Of a DNA stretch of 64,000 bases, positions 34,866-43,622 are shown in pieces. This stretch comes from Pacificibacter marinus (GTDB lineage: Bacteria; Pseudomonadota; Alphaproteobacteria; Rhodobacterales; Rhodobacteraceae), in contig NZ_JAHKPK010000055.1 in assembly GCF_018860665.1 (NCBI RefSeq), forward strand, positions 236,946-300,945. The letters are read 5' to 3'. The translations under genes were made by a program, and so were the position numbers. Below the pieces are notes generated by a model that saw only the letters and a list, made by a program, of their open reading frames with translations, was not told the origin of the DNA and made no database searches. Each line of letters starts with the position of its first letter. Positions within the stretch are counted from its first letter, which is position 1.

Positions 34866-37238
34866 TTGGACCAAACAGCGCAGCGTATCGCCCGTATCAT
34901 CGCAACTGAAATCGGGGCAGCCGCCACGCAGGTGGCCTCTGCTGCTGAATTGCTTGACGGCGGTGCAACGGTGCCGTTCATCGCGCGGTATCGAAAAGAG
35001 GTCACGGGGGGCTTGGACGACACGCAATTGCGCAATTTGGCAGAACGTCTGACGTACCTGCGCGAGTTGGAAAAGCGCCGCAGCGCTATTGTGTCTTCGA
35101 TTGATGAGCAAGGTAAGCTAACGCCAGAACTGTCTAAATCCATTGCCAATGCCGACACCAAAGCAGCACTTGAGGACATCTATCTGCCGTTCAAACCCAA
35201 ACGCCGCACCCGTGCGATGATTGCGCGTGAAAACGGGTTAGAGCCTTTGCTGCGTGCGATTTTGGCGGATCGTAATGCTGATCCAGAGGTCTTGGCCGCA
35301 GCATATTTGACTGAGGCAGTCGAAACCACAAAAGACGCGCTGAACGGCGCGCGCGACATCTGCACCGAAGAGCTGTCAGAGCGCGCTGGTTTGATCGGAC
35401 GCTTGCGTGATTTCATGCGCCGCGAGGCGGTGATATCTGCGCATGTCAAAGATGGAATGCAAGACAAAGGAGCTAAGTTTTCGGATTACTTCGATCACAA
35501 AGAAAAGTGGTCCCAGATCGCGTCACACCGCGCTCTGGCAATTTTACGAGCCTCAAAAGAAGACATTTTGACCGTCGATATCGCTCCTGATGTGGACGAG
35601 GGCCTACCGCGTGTCATCGCGATGATCGAGGCGGAAATTGGCATCACTGGCAGTGGTAAAGGCGACGCATGGCTGCGCACAGTGGCCTCTTGGACGTGGC
35701 GTTTAAAGCTTGGTATGACCATGTACACAGAACTTTTGGGCGATTTGATGCGTCGTGCCCACCAAGACGCCATCGATGTGTTTGCCCGCAATTTGAAAGA
35801 CTTGCTTTTGGCTGCGCCTGCTGGTCCCCGTGCCACCTTGGGGCTTGATCCGGGCATTCGCACAGGGTGCAAAATTGCCGTCGTCGATGCCACAGGCAAG
35901 GTTTTGGCGACAGAGACTATTTATCCGTTCCAGCCCAAAAACGATCTGCGCGGGTCCGAGGCAGCGATCTTACGATTGGTGCAAGCGCATGATGTGGATC
36001 TGATCGCCATCGGCAATGGCACGGGCAGTCGTGAAACAGATCGCTTGGTGGCGGATACGCTTAAAAACCTGCCGCGGGGTGTGAAAGCGCCGACCAAGGT
36101 GATCGTCTCTGAGGCTGGTGCATCTGTTTATTCAGCCTCGGAACTGGCCGCAAAAGAATTCCCTGATTTGGACGTGTCTTTGCGTGGGGCGGTTTCTATC
36201 GCGCGGCGTTTGCAAGACCCTTTGGCGGAGCTGGTGAAAATATCGCCCGAGGCGATTGGGGTCGGGCAATATCAACATGACGTAGATCAACGCAAACTTG
36301 CGCAGGCCTTAGAGGCCGTGGTCGAGGATGCGGTGAACGGCGTTGGCGTTGATTTGAACATGGCCTCATCCGCGCTCTTGTCACATGTGGCTGGCCTCGG
36401 CCCATCGATTGCGCAAAACATTGTGGATCACCGCGATGCCAATGGGGCCTTTGCCTCGCGCAAAGCCTTGTTGAAAGTCGCAGGGCTTGGCCCAAAAGCG
36501 TTTGAGCAAGCCGCTGGGTTCTTGCGCGTCACTGGCGGCACCGAGCCGCTTGATGCCTCATCTGTTCACCCCGAGGCCTATGGCGTGGCGCGCAAAATCG
36601 TGTCGGCTTGCGGTCGTGATATTCGTGCCATCATGGGCCAGCCAGAGGCGCTCAAAGGTCTGCGCGCCGAAGATTTCGTGGACGATAAATTTGGCCTGCC
36701 AACGGTGCGCGATATTTTGGGCGAGCTGGAAAAACCGGGTCGTGACCCGCGTCCAAGTTTTGTCACGGCGACTTTCGCCGATGGTGTGAACGAGATCAAA
36801 GACCTGAAACCTGGTATGTTGTTAGAAGGCACAGTGACGAATGTCGCGGCCTTTGGGGCTTTCGTTGACGTTGGCGTTCACCAAGACGGATTGGTGCATA
36901 TCAGTCAGTTGGCGGATAGGTTTGTTAAAGACCCGCATGAGGTGGTCAAGGCGGGCGATGTGGTGAAAGTGCGGGTGACCGAAGTGGACGCACCGCGCAA
37001 ACGCATCGCCTTGACCATGCGCAAAGACGGCGGAGGCGCGCAGGATGGCGGCAATTCCGGCGGCGCAAAATCGAGTGCTGGACAGGGACGTGGTGGGCCT
37101 TCTAATGGGCAAACCAAAGGGAATGCGCGCGGGTATCAGGGCAAAACATCGGCAAGTCCAAGGCCCAAAACCAACGCGCCCGCAGCCAGCACGGGGGCCT
37201 TTGGCGCAGCATTGCTTGATGCGATGAAAAAGAAATAG
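34866..37238 (+). CDS. tex: Tex-family RNA-binding transcription accessory protein
   Basis: 790 residues with the family order: N-terminal Tex domain (LLDGGATVPFIARYRKEVTGGLDD), YqgF/RuvC-like nuclease fold (LGLDPGIRTGCKIAVVD), helix-hairpin-helix repeats (GLGPSIAQNIVDHRDANG and GLGPKAFEQAAGF), and a C-terminal S1 domain (GTVTNVAAFGAFVDVGVHQD). It is a conserved nucleic-acid-binding protein of transcription and RNA handling. A basic, Gly-rich tail of about 65 residues follows S1. I choose TTG 34866: GAGGAG at 34853-34858 is at the right distance, and the ATG at 34851 overlaps that site. A terminator follows. Confidence 0.93.
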   Translation: MDQTAQRIARIIATEIGAAATQVASAAELLDGGATVPFIARYRKEVTGGLDDTQLRNLAERLTYLRELEKRRSAIVSSIDEQGKLTPELSKSIANADTKAALEDIYLPFKPKRRTRAMIARENGLEPLLRAILADRNADPEVLAAAYLTEAVETTKDALNGARDICTEELSERAGLIGRLRDFMRREAVISAHVKDGMQDKGAKFSDYFDHKEKWSQIASHRALAILRASKEDILTVDIAPDVDEGLPRVIAMIEAEIGITGSGKGDAWLRTVASWTWRLKLGMTMYTELLGDLMRRAHQDAIDVFARNLKDLLLAAPAGPRATLGLDPGIRTGCKIAVVDATGKVLATETIYPFQPKNDLRGSEAAILRLVQAHDVDLIAIGNGTGSRETDRLVADTLKNLPRGVKAPTKVIVSEAGASVYSASELAAKEFPDLDVSLRGAVSIARRLQDPLAELVKISPEAIGVGQYQHDVDQRKLAQALEAVVEDAVNGVGVDLNMASSALLSHVAGLGPSIAQNIVDHRDANGAFASRKALLKVAGLGPKAFEQAAGFLRVTGGTEPLDASSVHPEAYGVARKIVSACGRDIRAIMGQPEALKGLRAEDFVDDKFGLPTVRDILGELEKPGRDPRPSFVTATFADGVNEIKDLKPGMLLEGTVTNVAAFGAFVDVGVHQDGLVHISQLADRFVKDPHEVVKAGDVVKVRVTEVDAPRKRIALTMRKDGGGAQDGGNSGGAKSSAGQGRGGPSNGQTKGNARGYQGKTSASPRPKTNAPAASTGAFGAALLDAMKKK

Positions 37239-37274
37239 GCATACAACACGACGCTTTGGTCGCTCAGAATGAGG

Positions 37275-37304
37275 CGCCGCGCATGTTCTTGCGCGGCGTT
37301 TTTT
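37275..37304 (+). terminator. Rho-independent terminator of tex
   Basis: A perfect 8-bp stem, CGCCGCGC with GCGCGGCG, loop ATGTTCTT, followed by TTTTTT. Confidence 0.92.
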
Positions 37305-37424
37305 ATGAGGCCTGCCGTAGGCCTTGTGTTCACGAAGGCGTGGTCAAGGCACTGTGGTCTATCGTTGTGACACATCAGGGCATAGATTAGGGCGAAGAGA
37401 TCAAAACCAATTGAGGCAGTTCAC

Positions 37425-38255
37425 ATGACAGAGTTTTTGTTAAGCCACGAGCCCGCGACGCGCATGTCTGTGTTTTTGACGGTGCTGCTTGTCATGGCGG
37501 TTTGGGAAGTCTGGTCTCCGCGCAGACGTGTGGAAGTGCCGCGTTTGCTGCGCTGGTCCAACAATCTGGCTTTGATCGTGATCGATAGCATTGCCGTGCG
37601 ATTGCTGTTTCCGCTGGCCGCCGTGGGGCTTGCCCTGACATTGCAGACCAAAGGCTGGGGGCTGTTCAATGTGATTGACTTGCCAAGCTGGCTTGAAGTG
37701 TTGATCGCAGTGGTTCTGTTGGATTTCGCGATTTATGTGCAGCATGTGCTGTTTCACCATGTGCCGGTGCTGTGGCGGCTGCACAGGATGCACCATGCCG
37801 ATATCGAGATTGATGTCACCACCGGCTTGCGCTTTCACCCGCTCGAAATCGTGCTGTCGATGGCGTTTAAACTGGTGTTGGTCTTACTACTGGGCCCAGC
37901 TGCCATCGCGGTGTTGATTTTCGAAGTGGTGCTCAACGCCAGTGCTTTGTTCAATCACTCAAACATTCAATTGCCGAAACATGTCGATGCTGTGTTGCGG
38001 TTGATCATTGTCACGCCTGACATGCACCGCGTTCACCATTCGATCATTCCAATCGAGACCAACAGCAATTACGGCTTTAACGTGCCGTGGTGGGATCGGC
38101 TTTTGGGAACATACATCGCGCAACCCAAGGCGGGCCATGATGATATGCTGATCGGGATCGAGCTGTTTCGCACCCGTCGCGAGCTGTGGATTGATCGGAT
38201 GATTTTGCAGCCTTTGCGGCGCGACAAGGTCACGCGTCCGGGCGAGCCTGAGTAA
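37425..38255 (+). CDS. Sterol desaturase / fatty acid hydroxylase superfamily protein
   Basis: 276 residues, integral membrane protein with about four hydrophobic segments. The di-iron histidine clusters of the superfamily are present: HVLFHH, LHRMHHAD and MHRVHHS, followed by NSNYGFNVPWWDRLLGTY, the conserved C-terminal signature. Members hydroxylate or desaturate lipid chains or carotenoids using O2. The substrate is unknown; ornithine lipid, sterol-like or ether-lipid roles are all possible. It is a single-gene unit 24 bases from the convergent LysR gene. Confidence 0.88.
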   Translation: MTEFLLSHEPATRMSVFLTVLLVMAVWEVWSPRRRVEVPRLLRWSNNLALIVIDSIAVRLLFPLAAVGLALTLQTKGWGLFNVIDLPSWLEVLIAVVLLDFAIYVQHVLFHHVPVLWRLHRMHHADIEIDVTTGLRFHPLEIVLSMAFKLVLVLLLGPAAIAVLIFEVVLNASALFNHSNIQLPKHVDAVLRLIIVTPDMHRVHHSIIPIETNSNYGFNVPWWDRLLGTYIAQPKAGHDDMLIGIELFRTRRELWIDRMILQPLRRDKVTRPGEPE

Positions 38256-38279
38256 TCTTTGCGGCGCGCTCAGGGGCTC

Positions 38280-39209
38280 TCATGGCTGAAGCCGTGTCGG
38301 GGCAACAGGATGCTCAAATGCGTCTTTGAGTGTCTTGCGTAAGAGCTTTTCAAAGGCCGCTGACAAAGGATTAATGGCGACGCCGGCACGTCGAACAAGG
38401 CCGATTTGACGCTCGAATTGAAAGTTTTTGATTTCGAACGAGGCAACGCCAAAGTTTTGAAATTCATAAAAACTACCCGAGGGGGACAGGCTTAGCAGAT
38501 TGAAATCGCGCACAAAACGTCCCACTACATCGGGGATATTCGTCACGACTTTAAAACGAGGCAGGGGTTCACGGTTGAGCAAATAAAAGGCCTCAAGCGC
38601 GGATCGCACAACCTCACCGCGTTCAGGGACGACCCAGTCTTGACCACGTAACTGTTCCAGTGACACCTCTTGCCCCGCCAGAGGATGGGACTGGTGGCAT
38701 AAGCCCACGATGTGATCATTCGCGACAATCGTGGTGACAAATTCTTCGTCCTCGACCAAGCGATTGACCATGCCCAAAACAACATCGACGCGGTTTTCTT
38801 GCAATGCCAGCCGCAGGCCTTCGGCATAGCTGGTGATCACAGTGTGGTTGGCGTCGGGAAAATCGGTTTCCAGCTCGACCAAAGCATCCTCAACAAACTT
38901 GATAAGCGCTTGACCCACACCGATGCGCACCCGCCCACTGGAGCCTGCTTCAAGCGCGGTCAAATCATGTTTGGATTGGTCAATATCGAACAAAATACGC
39001 CGTGCGTGATGTTCCAGAGCTTGGCCGTAAACCGTGGGCATCAACCCTCTGGGGTGACGATCAAACAGTTTAACGCCGTACTCATCCTCTAAGGTTAATA
39101 TGCTTTTTGACAGCGCAGGCTGGCTAAGATTCACCATTTGCGCAGCCCCCAGTAAGGTGCCTTGTTCCAAGACAGCAATGAAATGTGCGTATTGACGGGG
39201 GTTTGCCAT
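38280..39209 (-). CDS. LysR-family regulator of the ABC/sulfatase cluster
   Basis: 309 residues. The winged helix-turn-helix (3-62) has FIAVLEQGTLLGAAQMVNLSQPALSKSI, and the periplasmic-binding-protein-like effector domain (about 92-300) starts RVRIGVGQALI. GGATATA precedes ATG 39209. It is divergent from the binding-protein gene of the transporter (125 bases between starts), the usual position of a LysR regulator relative to its target operon. The ligand is presumably the imported substrate or a breakdown product. Confidence 0.9.
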   Translation of the reverse strand: MANPRQYAHFIAVLEQGTLLGAAQMVNLSQPALSKSILTLEDEYGVKLFDRHPRGLMPTVYGQALEHHARRILFDIDQSKHDLTALEAGSSGRVRIGVGQALIKFVEDALVELETDFPDANHTVITSYAEGLRLALQENRVDVVLGMVNRLVEDEEFVTTIVANDHIVGLCHQSHPLAGQEVSLEQLRGQDWVVPERGEVVRSALEAFYLLNREPLPRFKVVTNIPDVVGRFVRDFNLLSLSPSGSFYEFQNFGVASFEIKNFQFERQIGLVRRAGVAINPLSAAFEKLLRKTLKDAFEHPVAPTRLQP

Positions 39210-39334
39210 TATATCCTCATTTCGTGTCCTTTTTAGGTATTCCCAAAAGTTTCATTAGTCAAAAGAAAAGAAGATTGTTTTGTGGGGTGGGACATGTGAC
39301 CCTTTACGAAATTACCCGTGGAGGAGGACGTGTG

Positions 39335-40684
39335 ATGATTCAATTCAAACAAGGGACTTTTAGGTCTCTTTCAAAAATCGGCGGCGCTGCGATGCTGGTG
39401 TCGCTGCTGGGTGCAACTGCACTGACGGCCGAGACGCAAGTGCCTGTCAATGTGGTGATCAACCAATCGCCATGGCTTGAAGGCTTTGCGGCTGTCGCTG
39501 ATCTTTATAAAGAGGAAACCGGAAATGAGGTCACTCTTGATGTGAACCCTTATGCGGGCAGCCTTGAAAAACAACGCAACGCCGTGCGCTCGAGTGAAAG
39601 CGAATATGATCTGTTGATCATCAACGGTATTTTTTACCCGGAAATGTACCACGGTGGTTTCTTGGAACCATTGAAAAACATCGATCCTGAGTTCGATCTT
39701 GATGCGCAAGTCTATGAATATGGCGGCACGCCTTGGTTCAACGCCGAGACAAAATCCATCGGCAAGGACGCCGGCGATTTGCTGACTGTGCCAGTGAACC
39801 CGAACATAACGCTGCTGTTCTATCGCGCTGATCTGTACGAGAAAAACGGTTGGTCAGCCCCAACAACCTTTGAAGAGCTTGCCGCACATGCACGCGCTTT
39901 GAAAACCGACAAAATGTATGGCATTGCGCAGCGCGCTGGTCGGGCGACTGTATCGATCACTTGGGATTTCTTCCCCTATATCCAAGGGTTTGGCGGGTCT
40001 TACTTCCGCGATTCCGATGGCGGCGATTATTTTGTAACGATCAACAGCGAAGAGGGCCGCGCGGCGCTTCAGACCTATGTTGATTTGGCCACAGAATTAG
40101 GCCCCGAGAACTCAGCGAACTTGACGCAGGGCGATTTGATCCAGCTTTTGGTGACAGGCAAACTTGCGCATACGGTTCTTCCGGCTGCGGCTTGGGCGCA
40201 AATGGATGATCCAAATAAATCAGCTGTCGTTGGTAAAATCGGCTATGCGACATTGCCATCTGAGGCCGGAAATCCATCCACTCCAGCACTTGGTCACTGG
40301 CTAGGGGGCATTCCGAAAAACATTCCAGACGCCAACAAAGAGGCGGCATTGGCCTTTCTTGATTGGTTCCAGCAGCCCGAGACCCAAGTTCATTACGCTG
40401 AGCTTGGTGGCGCACCTGTGTCCGCTGCAGCTTATGAATCTGACTTCGCAGAGCTTCCAGAGAACCGTTACATGCAAGCGATGCGTGTGGCGTCTCCTTT
40501 GGCTAAAGGCATGTGGACCATTCCGGAGGGCGCCGAACTGGCCGCTGTTATGGAACTTGGCTTGAACCGCGCCGTAGCAGGCGAAATTTCAGTCGTGGAG
40601 GCCCTCAATTCTATGGCTGCTGATCTAGAGAAAATCCTCGCAGATGCAGGGTATGAAACGGGACGCCTTCCTGATCTGAAATAA
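39335..40684 (+). CDS. Sugar-type ABC transporter substrate-binding protein
   Basis: 449 residues. It has an N-terminal signal peptide (LSKIGGAAMLVSLLGATALTA) and an extracellular solute-binding protein family 1 fold: a VNVVINQSPWLEGF first strand, NAVRSSESEYDLLIINGIFY hinge region, and PVNPNITLLFYRADLYEKNGW. It is periplasmic and captures a sugar or sugar-like ligand. ATG 39335 follows GGAGGAGG (39320-39328); the longer frame has no site. It is the first gene of a cluster of importer, mutarotase-like, sulfatase and aldehyde dehydrogenase genes. A strong stem-loop after it may stabilise its message relative to the permease genes. Confidence 0.92.
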   Translation: MIQFKQGTFRSLSKIGGAAMLVSLLGATALTAETQVPVNVVINQSPWLEGFAAVADLYKEETGNEVTLDVNPYAGSLEKQRNAVRSSESEYDLLIINGIFYPEMYHGGFLEPLKNIDPEFDLDAQVYEYGGTPWFNAETKSIGKDAGDLLTVPVNPNITLLFYRADLYEKNGWSAPTTFEELAAHARALKTDKMYGIAQRAGRATVSITWDFFPYIQGFGGSYFRDSDGGDYFVTINSEEGRAALQTYVDLATELGPENSANLTQGDLIQLLVTGKLAHTVLPAAAWAQMDDPNKSAVVGKIGYATLPSEAGNPSTPALGHWLGGIPKNIPDANKEAALAFLDWFQQPETQVHYAELGGAPVSAAAYESDFAELPENRYMQAMRVASPLAKGMWTIPEGAELAAVMELGLNRAVAGEISVVEALNSMAADLEKILADAGYETGRLPDLK

Positions 40685-40700
40685 CGTTTCATCACTGCTT

Positions 40701-40731
40701 GAGGGGCGCGGTGCACCGTGCTGCGCCCCTC
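40701..40731 (+). terminator. Intercistronic stem-loop between binding-protein and permease genes
   Basis: Arms GAGGGGCGC (40701-40709) and GCGCCCCTC (40723-40731) pair perfectly, with a CGGTGCACCG palindrome in the loop. The following bases are only weakly T-rich. It may be a partial terminator or a 3'-end stabiliser giving excess binding protein, as in other ABC operons. Confidence 0.6.
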
Positions 40732-40846
40732 TCGTTCGACTAAGATGGTCGATACTCTTTTACCCATTCAGTGGTGTGTCACCTGATGCGAGGAAAACCT
40801 TGCAATATATCATTCCATTTCTTTTTCACGGAGCAGCCGTTACCCC

Positions 40847-41725
40847 ATGGCCCATCATAATTCCCTCGGGAAAGTTCTATCCCTGACCCCTGCGGTGTTG
40901 ATCTTTGCGTTTCTCGCTTTGCTGCCGGTTATCAATCTTTTTATTGTCAGTTTCCATGAGGTTTCATGGCTTGGTGGCACCAAGCAAATGGACTGGGTGG
41001 GCGTTGATAATTACGTGGCCATCGGCGACGACCCTCTGTTCAAAGCAGGCGTATTCAACACGATCATTGTTGTTTTGGTGGCGACGACAGCGCAGGTTGT
41101 GATCGGTCTTGCTTTGGCGCTGGCCTGTTCGTCAGTGGGTGATAGAAGCCGCCCGTTTCGCGCGCTGATTATCCTACCGCTTTTGATCCCCGGTATCGTG
41201 ATCGGCGCGATTTGGCGGCTGATGTACAATTCCGAATTTGGGATATTCAATCTGGTTTTGAACTCCATCGGCTTGTCGGGGCATGATTGGCTCGGTTCCC
41301 CAAGCACCGCGTTGGCTGCCGTGATCGTTGTTGACGTCTGGCACTGGATGCCATTTGCGTTTTTGTTGCTGCTGGCGGCTGTAGAATCCTTGCCGCGCGA
41401 TGTTTCTGAAGCGGCTAAAATCGATGGCGCGACCGCATGGCAAGAGTTCCGTAAAGTGACGTTGCCGCTGTTGTATCCTGCTATTTTCATGACCTTTTTG
41501 TTCCGTGCTGTCATGGCGTCCAAAATCTTTGACGAAGTATTTTTACTGACAGGAGGGGGGCCGGGGACTTCGACCGAAGTGGTCAGCTTTACAATCTTTC
41601 AAAGGTATTTTTTGCAAGATAACGCAGGCTATGGCTCGGCTTTATCAGTGTCGATCATATTTGTCGTCTCAGTCATCATCGTAATCGCCTTGAATGCCAA
41701 CAAAAGCAAAGGGTTGTCACAATGA
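40847..41725 (+). CDS. Sugar ABC transporter permease (MalF/UgpA type)
   Basis: 292 residues with six hydrophobic segments and the EAA loop EAAKIDGATAWQEFRKVTLPLL (EAA---G motif contacting the ATPase). The N-terminus ALLPVINLFIVSFHEV is typical of the MalF/UgpA class. Inner membrane. GGAGC precedes ATG 40847. It overlaps the second permease by four bases (ATGA), forming the transmembrane heterodimer. Confidence 0.92.
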   Translation: MAHHNSLGKVLSLTPAVLIFAFLALLPVINLFIVSFHEVSWLGGTKQMDWVGVDNYVAIGDDPLFKAGVFNTIIVVLVATTAQVVIGLALALACSSVGDRSRPFRALIILPLLIPGIVIGAIWRLMYNSEFGIFNLVLNSIGLSGHDWLGSPSTALAAVIVVDVWHWMPFAFLLLLAAVESLPRDVSEAAKIDGATAWQEFRKVTLPLLYPAIFMTFLFRAVMASKIFDEVFLLTGGGPGTSTEVVSFTIFQRYFLQDNAGYGSALSVSIIFVVSVIIVIALNANKSKGLSQ

Positions 41726-42564
41726 ACCATGCTGTTTCCAAGCGTTACAAGCGCACGACAACTTATCTGATCGGCTTTTTGGTCTTGGCCGTGTTCACCA
41801 CTCTTGCGCCTTTTGTCTATATCGCGATGTCATCGTTTAAGACGCAGATTTCTCTGTTGATGGGCGATGTCGCTTTTACTCCGACTTTGATGAACTACGA
41901 CGAGGTGCTGTTCGACCGCACATCTGACTATTTGCAGAATTTTACCAACAGTGTTGTCGTCACATCGATCAGCACGTCCCTGGTTGTCGTGATCGCCTTC
42001 TTCGCAGGCTATTCCTTATTCCGCATGCGCTGGCCCACCTATGTTGTGAATATCTTTTTGATCTGGTCGATGGCCTTTAACCTGATCCCGTCAGTGACTC
42101 TTGCCAGTGCTTGGTATGATTTGGCGCGCTCAGTCGGGTTGAACAACGACTATATCGCTTTGATCCTTGCCCATACGACGCTGCATTTGCCGATGGCGTT
42201 GTGGTTGTTGGCTTCGTTCTTCCGCGAAATTCCACGTGAATTGGAAGATGCCGCCTATGTGGATGGGGCTTCGTTTGTAACGCTGGTCCGCCGCGTCGTG
42301 ACACCGCTGATGATGCCCGGATTGATGGCGACAGGGATTTTGATTTTCGTGTTCAGTTGGAACGAATTCCCCGTCGCATTGGCCTTGACCAACAATGATA
42401 CGGGCACTGTGCCTGTGGCCATCGCCAAATACGCACAAGAGGAAGAAATCAAATACACGCAAATGGCAGCGGCTTCGGTTCTGTCAGCCGTGCCTGCTTT
42501 GCTGGTGCTGTTGTTCGGGCAACGGTTCATCGTGCGTGGCCTGACCGCAGGGGCAGTGAAATGA
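41722..42564 (+). CDS. Sugar ABC transporter permease (MalG/UgpE type)
   Basis: 280 residues, six hydrophobic segments, with the EAA-like loop ELEDAAYVDGASFVTLVRRV and the MalG-type C-terminus. It starts in an ATGA overlap with the first permease and overlaps the DUF4432 gene by four bases at its end. It pairs with the first permease and the ATPase encoded at 45181. Confidence 0.92.
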   Translation: MNHAVSKRYKRTTTYLIGFLVLAVFTTLAPFVYIAMSSFKTQISLLMGDVAFTPTLMNYDEVLFDRTSDYLQNFTNSVVVTSISTSLVVVIAFFAGYSLFRMRWPTYVVNIFLIWSMAFNLIPSVTLASAWYDLARSVGLNNDYIALILAHTTLHLPMALWLLASFFREIPRELEDAAYVDGASFVTLVRRVVTPLMMPGLMATGILIFVFSWNEFPVALALTNNDTGTVPVAIAKYAQEEEIKYTQMAAASVLSAVPALLVLLFGQRFIVRGLTAGAVK

Positions 42565-43610
42565 CCTTTGCAATCGCAGGCCATGATCCGGATAGGTTGC
42601 ACGAGGTGAGTGCGGGGATGAGTACCTTTGCCGGAGCGCGCCTTGTGACCTTGGAAGACGGTGCCGAACGGGGCATGCGCGTGATCGAAGTGCGCTCAGG
42701 CGGAGGGCTTGACTTTGATGTCATCGTGGATCGCTGCGGTGATATTGGGCGGCTTGCTTGTGATGGGCAAACCCTGTCGTGGCATGCTGCTGGGGGGCTG
42801 CGGTCCCCGTGGCTTATGGATGCTGACGGCGATGCTGGCCAAGGGTTCTTGCGTGGTTATGGCGGGTTTTTGAACACCTGCGGGTTTGATCATATCCGTC
42901 AGCCCGATCAGGACAGTGCCCTATCTGATCTGCCTGAGGAGCTGGCGCAGCAATGCTTTCCACTGCATGGCAAAGGCGCGTTTCAACCCAGCGTGATCCG
43001 CGGTTATGGGCTGAATGATGATGTCGAGACGCCGTATGTTTTTTGCGAGATCGAATGCGTGCAAGCAATCAGTTTTGGCACCACATTGCGGTTGCGCAGA
43101 CGTATCGAGACCGCTGTGGGGTCACGCAAAATCACCGTCCATGACGAAGTGCGCAATATCGGTACTGTGGCTGCAACGCATATGCTTTTGTATCATTTCA
43201 ACCTTGGGTTTCCTTTGGTCGCGTCTGGCACGGAATTGAATATGGGCGATAGCGCTCCCATTTGGCATTCCGCGCCTCATGATGCGTTGGCGCCTTTTGT
43301 CGCGCCTGATCGAGAGGCGCAAAACCTGATTTCGGTTTTCAAACATGAGGCCGTGACGGCGCAGGTGCGTGTCGATAACAGATCCACCAATCATGGTATT
43401 CTGTTCGAATACCCGTCCGATCAGCTACCATATTGCCAACTGTTGCGCATGCAAAGTTCCGGCATTTATGGCATCGGGGTCGAGCCTTGCACAGCAGGCG
43501 GGCGCACACGGCAAGACGCGCGCGACACAGGCGACATGATCGTCCTGCAACCCGCGCAAAAGCGACAGTACCATCTTTCGATCAGCCTCACCAAACCGCA
43601 GACCACTTAG
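42561..43610 (+). CDS. DUF4432 family protein, mutarotase-like
   Basis: 349 residues of the galactose mutarotase-like beta-sandwich superfamily. Features: GGGLDFDVIVDRCGDIG at the start, and a central MLLYHFNLGFPL, in which the His resembles the catalytic His of aldose 1-epimerases. YGIGVEPCTAGGR is near the end. There is no signal peptide, so it is cytoplasmic. It may interconvert anomers or ring forms of the imported sugar. It overlaps the permease gene by four bases and precedes the sulfatase gene by 12 bases. The reaction is inferred from family and context. Confidence 0.82.
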   Translation: MTFAIAGHDPDRLHEVSAGMSTFAGARLVTLEDGAERGMRVIEVRSGGGLDFDVIVDRCGDIGRLACDGQTLSWHAAGGLRSPWLMDADGDAGQGFLRGYGGFLNTCGFDHIRQPDQDSALSDLPEELAQQCFPLHGKGAFQPSVIRGYGLNDDVETPYVFCEIECVQAISFGTTLRLRRRIETAVGSRKITVHDEVRNIGTVAATHMLLYHFNLGFPLVASGTELNMGDSAPIWHSAPHDALAPFVAPDREAQNLISVFKHEAVTAQVRVDNRSTNHGILFEYPSDQLPYCQLLRMQSSGIYGIGVEPCTAGGRTRQDARDTGDMIVLQPAQKRQYHLSISLTKPQTT

Positions 43611-43622
43611 GGGAATACCTTT

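Noticed and set aside
34670..35179. 169-codon minus frame at the tex start
   Set aside because: Mostly antisense to tex; Ser-rich shadow composition.
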